DNA from: an uncultured Eubacteriales bacterium | GTDB lineage: Bacteria > Bacillota > Clostridia > Lachnospirales > Lachnospiraceae | NCBI GenBank assembly: GCA_900319795.1 | Contig: ONPU01000003.1 | Span: 62,001-126,000, forward strand | Direction of reading: 5' to 3' | DNA length: 64,000 nt | Shown here: positions 25,232 to 32,872 of the stretch, piece by piece | How positions within the stretch are numbered: the stretch's first letter is position 1 | Layout of the letters: every line of letters starts with the position of its first letter | Translations under genes and position numbers: made by a program | Notes under the pieces: model-generated | The model's input: only the letters and a program-made list of their open reading frames with translations | What the model was told of the DNA's origin: nothing | Database searches by the model: none

Positions 25232-26155
25232 ATGAAAAGGGTCAGAAATACAGTTCTTTTAATCACGGCCATGCTGATGCTGATTATAGGGAGCGCGGTG
25301 GGCGTTCACGCGGCAAGCGGCATGACGCTTACTGTTACATCAGTTACCGAAAAGAATGCAACCGTAAAATGGAATGCTGTTTCGGGAGCAGCTTCATACC
25401 TTGTAGCGTATGAGGCATCAACTGATACAGGCAAAGCCAAGTCGGTCACTGTCAACGCGAAGACGACATCTTATACGCTGGCTCTTCCGAAAGACACAGT
25501 GTATTATCTCGCTGTCGGTGCGAAAGATGCATCAGGAAAGACCATCGCATATACAGACGCTTTCGCGCTTGCCGCTCTGCCGGGAAAAGTGACCGGGGCT
25601 GAAGTCGCAAGATGGAATCAAAACGGAACCGCTGCAACGCTTAATGTCAAAAACAATCCGGCTCCGAATACCTGGAGCGGTATTGAGTATAAGTTCCTGA
25701 CATCAAAAGGAAAGACTGTGAAAACCGGAAAATTTTCATCTTATCCGTACGCGGTAAGCGGCCTTTCCTCAAAGCAGATCTACAAGCTGAGCGTGCGTGA
25801 ATATATCGTCCTCGGAACCAAAACATTCTACGGCCCTTGGTATACGAAATGGGTTGTGCCGGAACCGAAGCTGCTGACACCCAAGATCGCGTCCGGAACG
25901 AAAATCAAAGTAAGGTGGAGAAAAGTCAAGGGAGCCACAAAATACGTGGTCTACGGTTCCACAAATCCGACAAAGGGATATAAGAAGATCAAGACCGTCA
26001 GCAAAAAGAAATCCTCTTATATCGTTTCGAAAGTCAAGAAGAAAAAGCTGAAGGCATATCAGAATTATTATTTCAAAGTCGTCGCGTATAAAGGGAAGGT
26101 GAAGAGTACTTCCGGCTGGTATACGGGCGGACATATCTACTACAGATACAGCTGA
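25232..26155 (+). CDS. Secreted fibronectin type III-like protein
   Basis: Exported protein of 307 aa. Signal peptide 1-28 (MKRVR, hydrophobic core, cleavage after VHA). The mature chain is built of beta-rich modules resembling fibronectin type III: about 30-115 (ATVKWNAVSGAASYLVAYE), a central region about 120-212, and about 215-307 (KVRWRKVKGATKYVVYGST). The last module is extremely lysine-rich, giving a strong positive charge suited to binding anionic wall polymers (inference). No catalytic domain, sortase signal or SLH repeat is seen. The ATG at 25232 follows AAAAGGAGG. Own promoter and terminator; monocistronic. Confidence 0.88.
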   Translation: MKRVRNTVLLITAMLMLIIGSAVGVHAASGMTLTVTSVTEKNATVKWNAVSGAASYLVAYEASTDTGKAKSVTVNAKTTSYTLALPKDTVYYLAVGAKDASGKTIAYTDAFALAALPGKVTGAEVARWNQNGTAATLNVKNNPAPNTWSGIEYKFLTSKGKTVKTGKFSSYPYAVSGLSSKQIYKLSVREYIVLGTKTFYGPWYTKWVVPEPKLLTPKIASGTKIKVRWRKVKGATKYVVYGSTNPTKGYKKIKTVSKKKSSYIVSKVKKKKLKAYQNYYFKVVAYKGKVKSTSGWYTGGHIYYRYS

Positions 26156-26188
26156 TATGGAAACGGATGCGTAAAGTCGCATGATTTG

Positions 26189-26220
26189 ATGGCAGCGGGA
26201 CAGCCCGCTGTCATTTTTTT
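26189..26220 (+). terminator. Terminator of the fibronectin-III-like gene
   Basis: ATGGCAGCGGG (26189-26199) pairs with CCCGCTGTCAT (26203-26213), one G-U pair, followed by seven T. The T-run also encodes the last lysines of the convergent XRE gene. Confidence 0.85.
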
Positions 26221-26504
26221 GTCGGAATCATCACGGTATAGTCAAAGTCCTCCCCGGGAACCTCTATTTCCTTAAAGAACATTTCATACGATACGTTGAA
26301 GAGCTGCTTGATCGCGCAGAGTTCTTCCGGGCGGATATTGTAAGTGCCGCATTCGATCTGGGCATACTGACTGCGTGTGATATCAAGGTTTAACAGCTGC
26401 AGTTTCGCAGCGACCTGTTCCTGTGTCAGCCCTGTTTCCGATCTCAGTCGGCGGATTGTCTCTCCGAATTGAGGGCTGTTGATGAGTTTCATACTGGAGC
26501 CCAT
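26211..26504 (-). CDS. XRE-family helix-turn-helix protein, second of a tandem pair
   Basis: 97-aa DNA-binding protein: Cro/CI-type helix-turn-helix at about 13-65 (FGETIRRLRSETGLTQEQVAAKL and SQYAQIECGTY), then a short helical/strand tail. An in-frame start exists at 26570, inside the upstream gene, but the ATG at 26504 follows AATAAGGAAAA and lies 10 bp after the upstream stop, so 26504 is chosen. It is clearly similar to the neighbouring protein (shared QIECGTY and RRLR...TQEQV blocks), pointing to tandem duplication. Target unknown; a nearby palindrome suggests autoregulation. Confidence 0.85.
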   Translation of the reverse strand: MGSSMKLINSPQFGETIRRLRSETGLTQEQVAAKLQLLNLDITRSQYAQIECGTYNIRPEELCAIKQLFNVSYEMFFKEIEVPGEDFDYTVMIPTKK

Positions 26505-26514
26505 GGTATTTTCC

Positions 26515-26787
26515 TTATTCCCCGGCAGGTAAATCTCCATCTGCCGTGATGTCCATGAAGAATTCTTCATAGTCCGTACGGAACATTTCCTTCAGAAGAA
26601 CCAGCACCGATACCGAGACGCTGTAAGTGCCGCACTCGATCTGGGAGTAGCTGCTCCTTGAGAGCATCTGTCCTTTCCCGCGAAGAAGGGAAACGACCTG
26701 TTCCTGGGTAAAGCCCGCTTTATTGCGAAGCCTGCGGATGTTGTTGCCGAAAATTTTGGAATTCCTGATTTTCTGTTCATTGTTCAT
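26515..26787 (-). CDS. XRE-family helix-turn-helix protein, first of a tandem pair
   Basis: 90-aa protein with a Cro/CI-type helix-turn-helix (about 12-66: FGNNIRRLRNKAGFTQEQVVSLL and SSYSQIECGTY) and an acidic tail ending DITADGDLPAGE. The ATG follows GGAAGGAGACAGTATAAG. No toxin, phage or transporter gene adjoins, so it is an isolated regulator pair. A minus-strand promoter with an overlapping palindrome lies 130-170 bp upstream. Confidence 0.87.
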   Translation of the reverse strand: MNNEQKIRNSKIFGNNIRRLRNKAGFTQEQVVSLLRGKGQMLSRSSYSQIECGTYSVSVSVLVLLKEMFRTDYEEFFMDITADGDLPAGE

Positions 26788-26915
26788 CTTATACTGTCTC
26801 CTTCCGGTGACATTTCCTCAAACAGAAACCTTGTTCAGCAACGCGATCTGGTGTTCGTACAAACAGTTCCTGAAGACTTGAAAAAATAACTGCCTCTTTA
26901 TGAGAGGTTTTTAAT

Positions 26916-26959
26916 ATTATAGGACGGATGTTGAGAAAATTTGCAATGTATAAATTGCA
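26916..26959 (-). promoter_or_regulatory. Promoter and candidate operator of the XRE pair
   Basis: Minus strand TATAAT (26916-26921) with TTGCAA (26941-26946) 19 bp upstream. The imperfect palindrome TGCAATGTATAAATTGCA (26942-26959; perfect 6-base arms) covers the -35. The remaining 26788-27143 interval shows a CCTCT/AGAGG hairpin with T-run (26893-26912) and no supported gene. Confidence 0.45.
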
Positions 26960-27039
26960 GGCTCCACTTTTTGTTGAGTTCAAAATGCAGAGGAAGGTGC
27001 AGTCGTCTTCGGGAGAGGGCATACGATGAGACCTTAGAA

Positions 27040-27048
27040 TTGTGCTGA
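27040..27048 (+). promoter_or_regulatory. TTGTGCTGA motif upstream of the GH5 gene
   Basis: Copy of the TTGTGCTRA motif, 45 bp upstream of a second copy at 27085-27093. The flanks (AATTGTGCTGATTTTCA) closely match those of the copy at 28518. Confidence 0.4.
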
Positions 27049-27059
27049 TTTTCATAAGT

Positions 27060-27093
27060 TTGAGGTGAGACTTCCGAAACCGTATTGTGCTAA
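27060..27093 (+). promoter_or_regulatory. Promoter of the GH5 gene with overlapping TTGTGCTAA motif
   Basis: TTGAGG (27060-27065), 17-bp spacer, TATTGT (27083-27088). The -10 overlaps a TTGTGCTAA motif at 27085-27093. Confidence 0.5.
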
Positions 27094-27143
27094 AGTGTAA
27101 GACGGATCACTCGAAATATCAGACCCTTTGGAAGGAGATGCGC

Positions 27144-28313
27144 ATGTATATTAAAGGAGTCAATCTGGGAAACTGGCTGGTACTTGAAAAATGGATGAGC
27201 CCTGCCCTTTTCAGCGGCACGACGGCGGAGGACGAATACTATCTTCCGACCCAATTGCCGAAGGAAGTCTATGAGGCCAGAATCAGGCAGCATCGGAGTG
27301 AGTACATCAGCGAAAGAGATTTCGCGGCTATGAAACGCATTGGGTTTAACACGATCCGCATTCCGATTCCGTATTTCATTTTCGGAGACAGAGAGCCGTT
27401 CATCGGCTGTATCGAGGAACTGGATAAGGCATTTGCATGGGCGGAAAAATACAGCCTTAAGATCCTCATCGACCTTCACACGGCGCCTCTCAGTCAAAAC
27501 GGCTTCGATAACGGAGGAATCTGCGGTGTCTGCAAATGGACCCAGACGCCTTCCGAGGTCGAATTCGTGCTGGATCTGCTTGAAAAACTGGCAAAGCGCT
27601 ACGGTCAGAGAGAAGGGCTCTTCGGAATCCAGCCGATCAACGAGCCCGTGTCTCAGGAGATGTGGGAGAAGATGGGCATTCAGACTCGGTATAAGCCCGT
27701 AGACCCGGAGCTTGCCGCGGGCAGCAGGGGCTATACCAGAGAGTTTATCGAGCAGTTCTATAACGACGCCTATGACCGGATCCGTCCGAACATTGCGCCT
27801 GACAAATACGTGGTCTTCCATGACGGCTTCGACCTGCACGCATGGAAAGAATTCTTTTCAGGAAACCGCTTTGAAAATGTCATCCTCGATACGCACCAGT
27901 ATCTGATGATGGCGGAAATGTTCGGCTGCGAACAGAGCCTTGAAGGATATCTGAATTTTATTAAGGAGCATCACGCGGCGGAAGTGGCCAGGGTGCAGGA
28001 ATATGTTCCGGTCATCACCGGAGAGTGGTGCATTTTCAACTCCCTGGCGGTCGGAAAGGATACGAAAGGCGGTCAGACAGAACTGAACGGAGTTTCCTTC
28101 GACGATGCGGTTGAGGTCGATGAGGAGGAGAAGAAACGCATCTATATGGCGATCGCTCAGGCTGAGCTGGATGCATGGAAATGCGGCAGCGGATATTTCT
28201 ACTGGAGCTGGAAACTTCTGCTCGATACGGCAAATGAACCGCAGTGGCGGGGATGGGACTGCTGGGATCTGCAGCGCTCCGTCGATCAGGGGTGGTTCCC
28301 GGAACATATATAA
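27144..28313 (+). CDS. Glycoside hydrolase family 5, exo-beta-1,3-glucanase-like, intracellular
   Basis: GH5 (clan GH-A) retaining glycosidase, 389 aa, without signal peptide, so cytoplasmic. The N-terminal GVNLGNWLVLEKWM is typical of exo-1,3-beta-glucanase-like members. Acid/base E167 in QPINEPVS and nucleophile E294 in VITGEWC are present, as are R72 and H112. The SD GGAAGGAG abuts an ATG at 27138 and is ideally spaced from the ATG at 27144, so the latter is chosen. Probably cleaves imported beta-gluco-oligosaccharides; the exact linkage is inference. It stands alone upstream of the palindrome array and the second two-component system. Confidence 0.9.
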   Translation: MYIKGVNLGNWLVLEKWMSPALFSGTTAEDEYYLPTQLPKEVYEARIRQHRSEYISERDFAAMKRIGFNTIRIPIPYFIFGDREPFIGCIEELDKAFAWAEKYSLKILIDLHTAPLSQNGFDNGGICGVCKWTQTPSEVEFVLDLLEKLAKRYGQREGLFGIQPINEPVSQEMWEKMGIQTRYKPVDPELAAGSRGYTREFIEQFYNDAYDRIRPNIAPDKYVVFHDGFDLHAWKEFFSGNRFENVILDTHQYLMMAEMFGCEQSLEGYLNFIKEHHAAEVARVQEYVPVITGEWCIFNSLAVGKDTKGGQTELNGVSFDDAVEVDEEEKKRIYMAIAQAELDAWKCGSGYFYWSWKLLLDTANEPQWRGWDCWDLQRSVDQGWFPEHI

Positions 28314-28321
28314 TAATATCT

Positions 28322-28402
28322 AAGATGTTCAGGACATCTTACGGTTTTAAGATGTTCAGGACATCTTACGATTTTAAGATGTTCAGGACATCTTACGGTT
28401 TT
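28322..28402. repeat. Three tandem 27-bp palindromic repeats
   Basis: Units 28322-28348, 28349-28375 and 28376-28402 are exact head-to-tail copies apart from one G/A change. Each holds AAGATGT-TCAGG-ACATCTT, a perfect 7-bp stem, followed by ACGGTTTT (or ACGATTTT). There are no spacers, so it is not a CRISPR. Confidence 0.9.
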
Positions 28403-28493
28403 CTGCGAAAACCGTAAGCCCGCTTGAGCGGGCAATAGAATCATAAAAACAGATTTTTCACTGCAAGCAGCGAAAATCTGCTTTTATGATTCT
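28392..28493. repeat. Hairpin series following the tandem repeats
   Basis: Three consecutive stems: CTTACGGTTTT/AAAACCGTAAG (28392-28418, 11 bp); GCCCGC-TTGA-GCGGGC (28418-28433); and a long stem joining AGAATCATAAAA (28437-28448) to TTTTATGATTCT (28482-28493), continued inside by CAGATTTT/AAAATCTG. TGTCCTGAACAT follows (28496-28507), the reverse complement of the repeat core ATGTTCAGGACA. Confidence 0.8.
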
Positions 28494-28517
28494 GCTGTCC
28501 TGAACATTTACGCAAAA

Positions 28518-28526
28518 TTGTGCTAA
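28518..28526 (+). promoter_or_regulatory. TTGTGCTAA motif upstream of the second two-component system
   Basis: Fourth copy of the motif, 138 bp before the response-regulator start and about 40 bp before the -10 at 28567, a location suited to an activator. Confidence 0.4.
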
Positions 28527-28566
28527 TTATCAAAAGATCGTGAAGAATTTTTATGGAAAGAATCGG

Positions 28567-28572
28567 TATAAT
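28567..28572 (+). promoter_or_regulatory. -10 element of the second two-component system
   Basis: Perfect TATAAT about 84 bp before the start codon; no recognisable -35 (AGAATT at the expected place), suggesting activator dependence. Confidence 0.4.
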
Positions 28573-28655
28573 GATAGATAAGGTGGAAAGGATGGAGTAA
28601 TGCGGCAGGTCTTCTGGTGCATTTATGTGAGAGTAAAAGGACAAGCTTACAAAGC

Positions 28656-29444
28656 ATGAAATTACTTGTTGTAGAAGACGAAAAGATCATCATGAACGGT
28701 ATAGTAAAGCATGTACCGTGGGAAGAGTTGGGGATCAGCGAGCTTCGGGCAGCGTCAAATGCGGATGAAGCTCTGAAAATCAACGCGGATTTCCATGCGG
28801 ATATTGTCCTTACAGACATCAGAATGCCGGGTATGGACGGGCTGACCATGTGCCGCAGGATGAGAGAGGGCAATGCGGATCTGCAGATTATTCTTCTGAC
28901 CGGCTTTTCCGATGTGAACTATCTGAAAGGGGCCATCGATGTCGGCGTAATCAGCTTCCTCGAAAAACCTGTCAACAGGGAAGAACTGAGAAAGGCGATT
29001 CTGAAAGCTGTGCGAAGGGTTCGGAGAGAGCGGAGGCTCGCAGACCCGGAGCTTCGTGAGGCAGTGCGGGTGATCCGGAAAGAGCAGGCAGAGTCGGAAC
29101 CGACAGAAGAGAGCGCGCGAGAGAGTGGAACGATTCAGCTCGTGAAGAAATTCATTGAGGAAAACTATATGAACTCGGGGCTCCAGATCAGTGAAGTGGC
29201 CGAACATGTCTATCTGACGCCTACCTATCTCAGTTCTCTGTTTAAGAAAAAGACGGGAATGACGATCGGTCAGTATATTACGGAGTGCAGAGTGGAGCGC
29301 GCCAAGCAGCTCCTTCGGGACCCGCGCTATAAATTCTATGACATAGCCGAAAAGGTGGGGTATAATGATGAAAACTACTTCGCCCGTACGTTCCGGAAAA
29401 AGACCGGAATGACGCCGTCCGAATACAGGGAGACGCAGGTCTGA
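28656..29444 (+). CDS. AraC-type response regulator (YesN-like), second system
   Basis: 262 aa: receiver domain (1-120) with E7/D8, phospho-acceptor D54 in LTDIRMPG and K109 region EKPVNREEL; a charged linker; then an AraC-type DNA-binding domain (about 162-262) ending KVGYNDENYFARTFRKKTGMTPSEYRE. The ATG at 28656 matches the start of the family (MKLLVVEDE); ribosome binding is weak, with AAAAGG 16 bases upstream, and an in-frame GTG at 28617 is possible. The kinase gene starts on the last base of its stop (TGATG). Likely regulates the glycan locus around it. Confidence 0.92.
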   Translation: MKLLVVEDEKIIMNGIVKHVPWEELGISELRAASNADEALKINADFHADIVLTDIRMPGMDGLTMCRRMREGNADLQIILLTGFSDVNYLKGAIDVGVISFLEKPVNREELRKAILKAVRRVRRERRLADPELREAVRVIRKEQAESEPTEESARESGTIQLVKKFIEENYMNSGLQISEVAEHVYLTPTYLSSLFKKKTGMTIGQYITECRVERAKQLLRDPRYKFYDIAEKVGYNDENYFARTFRKKTGMTPSEYRETQV

Positions 29445-31252
29445 TGAAAAGACGTTTTCAGAATCTTTCGATGAGTGAAAAGATGACAGTCACGCTGATC
29501 ATACCGCTAGTACTGATCAGCGTGATTCTTTTTTTCATTTTTTATCCCATCATCCGGAAGCAGTATTCCGAACGCGTTTTTACAACCGTTCAACAATCAG
29601 TCGACCAGGCAGGATCTTTTCTCAATGAGTATATTCTGTCCATGCAGTTCCGGCTGGACAAGCTCTGCACCGACAAGGATCTGATCGGGATGCTGTCTGA
29701 TCCCAAGTTCGGTCATCCGGAAAATGCCGCCGAGGAGTTCCGGGAATTCTACCATCTGCAGGAACGGGTCATGGCAATCCAGGTTCTGGATAACCGGTAT
29801 CAGATGGGCATCTATGTCCCTGATGAGCTTTCCTATTCCCTGAACAGGTTCTATATCTACCCCGAAAGCGATCTTGAACAAATGCCGGAAGGGCGGGAGA
29901 TTCTGGAAAAGGTCGATGAAGGAAAGACGGCCGTCACTTTAGGAAGCCATAAAAACACAGCCAGTGTGGAGGATCCGTTCGAAGCGCTCGTGATGTTCCG
30001 CAGAATCTTTTCCGAAGAGGGAAAGCCTCTTAATGTGGTAAGGACCAGTATCGGAACGTCCGTCCTGAAAAAAATCCTTCTGAATGCCGATGTTACGGAA
30101 ACAGGTCTGATGATTCTTCTGGATCAGGATGACAACATTCTCTTTCATTCCGGCAATATCGAAGGAACGGATCTGCAGACGCTTGTGAAGGAGTGGATCC
30201 GGGAGGGAGAGCCGGATGAGCTTCAGCAGATCGAATATAAAGGAACGCGCTACTACTCCGAAGTATCGGACTTTCAGTTCCGCCTGATCGCCCTGATCCC
30301 CGTGAATGAGATAAGAGCCCAGATCGGAAAGGTCATGCTTCTTCTGTTTCTCCTTGTGAGTTCCCTGATCGCGGCCACACTGATCATTTCCTCGTTCATG
30401 ATTCGCTGGTATGTCCGGCGGCTCTCTTTCCTGACCGAGAAGATGGAGGACATCGAAAACGGAGATATCAATACCCGTTTTGAGCTGGAGAGAAACGAAG
30501 AGACCAGAGACGAGATCGAACACATTTACTATGACTTTAACTATATGGCAGAGCGGGTCCGCGTGCTTCTGCATGAACACTATCTGATGGGTAAAAATGT
30601 CCAGGCGGCGGAACTCCGCGCTTTGCAGGCGCAGATCAATCCTCATTTCCTGTACAATACACTTGACCTTGTAAATTGGATGGCGCTGGACTACGACGCG
30701 CAGGAGATTGCCGATATCACCCATGATCTCGCGCGTTTCTATCGCCTCAGCCTTAATCACGGGCGCAACCTTCTGACGATCGGCGAGGAAATTGAGCACG
30801 TCGAAAGTTATGTTCGTATTGAAAATGTTCACTTTGACGACGCAATCACTCTGACCGTCCGCGTTCCGGAGGAACTCCGCGGATACGGCTGCCCCAATAT
30901 CATCCTGCAGCCCTTCGTAGAGAACTGTATCGTACACGGGATAGCCGAACATCCGGAGATTGATTCCTGCAGAATTGATATTTCCGCGAAACGTGACGGA
31001 GACGACATCGTATTTACGGTTTCTGACGACGGTCCCGGAATTGACGATTCAATCCTGCCTGAACTGATGACGACGGACTATAAAGCCAGTACGAAGGGCT
31101 ATGGTGTCAAAAATATCAACTTCCGGCTGAAACTCTATTTCGGAGAGCAGTACGGTATCGACTATGACGGGACATCTTCTTCGGGAACCGTGGTTCATGT
31201 GAGAATCCCGGCCAGGACGCCGGAGGAAATGACCAAAGAAAGCGGATTATAA
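29444..31252 (+). CDS. YesM-type sensor histidine kinase, second system
   Basis: 602-aa membrane kinase: span at about 16-36, extracellular sensing domain (about 37-295), span at about 300-322, HAMP, His_kinase domain with H401 in INPHFLYNT, and HATPase domain with QPFVENCIVHG and SDDGPGIDD. Gene overlap TGATG with the response regulator implies translational coupling. It is followed by a terminator and by an importer of the kind such kinases often control. Ligand unknown. Confidence 0.93.
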   Translation: MKRRFQNLSMSEKMTVTLIIPLVLISVILFFIFYPIIRKQYSERVFTTVQQSVDQAGSFLNEYILSMQFRLDKLCTDKDLIGMLSDPKFGHPENAAEEFREFYHLQERVMAIQVLDNRYQMGIYVPDELSYSLNRFYIYPESDLEQMPEGREILEKVDEGKTAVTLGSHKNTASVEDPFEALVMFRRIFSEEGKPLNVVRTSIGTSVLKKILLNADVTETGLMILLDQDDNILFHSGNIEGTDLQTLVKEWIREGEPDELQQIEYKGTRYYSEVSDFQFRLIALIPVNEIRAQIGKVMLLLFLLVSSLIAATLIISSFMIRWYVRRLSFLTEKMEDIENGDINTRFELERNEETRDEIEHIYYDFNYMAERVRVLLHEHYLMGKNVQAAELRALQAQINPHFLYNTLDLVNWMALDYDAQEIADITHDLARFYRLSLNHGRNLLTIGEEIEHVESYVRIENVHFDDAITLTVRVPEELRGYGCPNIILQPFVENCIVHGIAEHPEIDSCRIDISAKRDGDDIVFTVSDDGPGIDDSILPELMTTDYKASTKGYGVKNINFRLKLYFGEQYGIDYDGTSSSGTVVHVRIPARTPEEMTKESGL

Positions 31253-31278
31253 AAGGAGCCGGCCGGCTCCTTTTATTG
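31251..31278 (+). terminator. Terminator of the second two-component system
   Basis: AAAAGGAGCCGG/CCGGCTCCTTTT is a perfect palindrome (31251-31274) ending in a T-run (TTTTATTGT). Being symmetric, it may also terminate the minus-strand GH30 remnant. Confidence 0.8.
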
Positions 31279-31283
31279 TGACC

Positions 31284-31692
31284 TTATTTCGCGTTGATCG
31301 GGCATCCCGTGATCAGAAGAGAGGCGATCGATTTTGGCTCAAGCAGGATCTCCGCCGCATTGCCGCAGAGCCGGATCGGAATCCGCTTCATACATTTCCG
31401 TCGAGAAGTCACAGCTGTCCATATGGATCCGGACAGTCTGATAGTTCATTTTATCAGGATGAAAATAGGTTTCGATCACCTTCCTTTTCAGCTCATCCGG
31501 CATCAGCGAATAGACATATCCGGCTGCGTCCGTGATGGCTCCGCCAAAGCCTTCGAACATGCCGTTCTGAGGGATCGGGTAGAGGTTTACAACTTCATTT
31601 TCAACACCCTCATCCGGCACAAGAGACATTTTCTGGTGAAGCGTGCGCGCCTGATTCTGCTCAGGAAAAACAGTAGTCAGAATGAGTTCCAT
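31284..31692 (-). pseudogene. GH30 glycosidase remnant with large internal deletion
   Basis: The ATG at 31692 follows GACGGAGGAAC and encodes about 115 residues with the N-terminal signature of GH30 glucosylceramidase/beta-glucosidase-type enzymes: MFEGFGGAITDAAGYVY and VRIHMDSCDFSTEMYEADS. That frame stops at 31339. In another frame, from about 31395 to the stop at 31284-31286, lies IRLCGNAAEILLEPKSIASL, which resembles the last beta-strands of the GH30 C-terminal beta-sandwich. The catalytic middle, about 300 residues in intact enzymes, is absent. The simplest reading is an internal deletion with frame change, leaving both ends. Start region and ribosome binding site remain intact. Non-functional. 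Confidence 0.75.
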
Positions 31693-31800
31693 AGGGGTTC
31701 CTCCGTCTGTCATTTTACGGGAATAAAACAGCTGCATAGTGATTGTAACATCGGTGAGGACAAAAGAAAGATCTTACGGGCCTAAACGTAAAATAGTCCT

Positions 31801-31894
31801 GAATATCATAGGATATTCTGGTGAATATGGTCGTTCCATCCGATAAAATTTTTATAAATTGAAGCGGAATACACAAAACTATCACTTTTTTGTG
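31801..31894. promoter_or_regulatory. Palindromes upstream of the LplB-type permease gene
   Basis: GAATATC-ATAG-GATATTC (31801-31818) is a perfect operator-like inverted repeat, and CACAAAA/TTTTGTG (31872-31894) a second. TATAAA (31853-31858) is a possible -10, but no clear -35 is seen. This fills the gap between the GH30 remnant and the importer. Confidence 0.4.
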
Positions 31895-31927
31895 AGCTGC
31901 GGTCTTACTTGAAAAGGAGGGAAGCAA

Positions 31928-32851
31928 ATGCAAGGATTTCGCAACTTCGCGGATGAGTTCAAAAGGCACAAAGCGCTTTTTGCGATGATCGCTCCGGCGT
32001 TTATCCTGGTACTCATCCTCCAGTATCTTCCTATGACGGGTATGGTGCTGGCATTCAAGAACTATCGTTACGACCAGGGTGTTTTCGGCAGCGCGTGGAA
32101 CGGAATTGCCAATTTCCGCTATCTGTTCGCGTCCGGAACAGGCTGGCTCATTACGAGAAACACGATTCTCTACAACCTTCTGAACCTGATCACTTCACAG
32201 CTTCTCGCGGTTTTTATCGCGATCTTCATTACGGAAATCAACAACATGATTTTCAAGAAGATTTCCCAGACCGTGATCCTTCTTCCTTATTTCATTTCGT
32301 GGGTTGTGGTCGGTGTCTTCGTTTACTCGATCTTCAACTACGAAACGGGTCTCATTAACGGATTGATTACGAAAGCTGGCGGCGATCCGGTCAACTTCTA
32401 CGGCATGCCCGGCGCATGGCCGGTCATCATCTGCCTCTTCAACTCCTGGAAATGGACGGGCTACAACTCCGTCATCTATATCGCCGCCATCATGGGTGTG
32501 GACTCAGCGATTCACGAGGCTGCCGCTATCGACGGTGCGAATATGTTCCAGAGAATCCGTCACATTACACTTCCGTCAATCCGTCCGACACTTGTGACGA
32601 TGATCCTTCTGCAGGTCGGCCGTATTCTTCGCGGCGACTTCGAGATGTTCTATCAGATCGTCGGCAACAACGGACAGCTGTACAATGCGACGGACGTGAT
32701 CGACACCTACGTATTCCGTTCACTTCTTACGAATCCGGATATCGGTGTTACCGCTGCCGCAACATTCTATCAGTCAGTTCTGTGCTTCGCGATTATCATG
32801 ATCGTCAACGCGATCGTCAAACGCATCGACGCAGACTACGCGCTGTTTTGA
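31928..32851 (+). CDS. Carbohydrate ABC transporter permease (LplB-like)
   Basis: CUT1-type importer permease, 307 aa, six predicted spans (first about 18-38). The ATPase-coupling EAA loop reads EAAAIDGANMFQRIRHITLP near residues 198-217. LplB/YtcP-group permeases import oligosaccharides together with an LplC partner and a large lipoprotein. AAAAGGAGGG lies before the ATG. First gene of a permease-permease-binding protein operon that has no ATPase gene. Confidence 0.94.
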   Translation: MQGFRNFADEFKRHKALFAMIAPAFILVLILQYLPMTGMVLAFKNYRYDQGVFGSAWNGIANFRYLFASGTGWLITRNTILYNLLNLITSQLLAVFIAIFITEINNMIFKKISQTVILLPYFISWVVVGVFVYSIFNYETGLINGLITKAGGDPVNFYGMPGAWPVIICLFNSWKWTGYNSVIYIAAIMGVDSAIHEAAAIDGANMFQRIRHITLPSIRPTLVTMILLQVGRILRGDFEMFYQIVGNNGQLYNATDVIDTYVFRSLLTNPDIGVTAAATFYQSVLCFAIIMIVNAIVKRIDADYALF

Positions 32852-32872
32852 TTTAAGGGAGGTGAATACATT

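Noticed and set aside
26789..27055. 88-codon minus-strand frame upstream of the XRE pair
   Set aside because: No ribosome binding site, no recognisable domain, and it covers the promoter and palindrome of the XRE genes.
28322..28402. CRISPR array
   Set aside because: The three repeats are directly adjacent with no spacers and each is itself palindromic; no cas gene is nearby.
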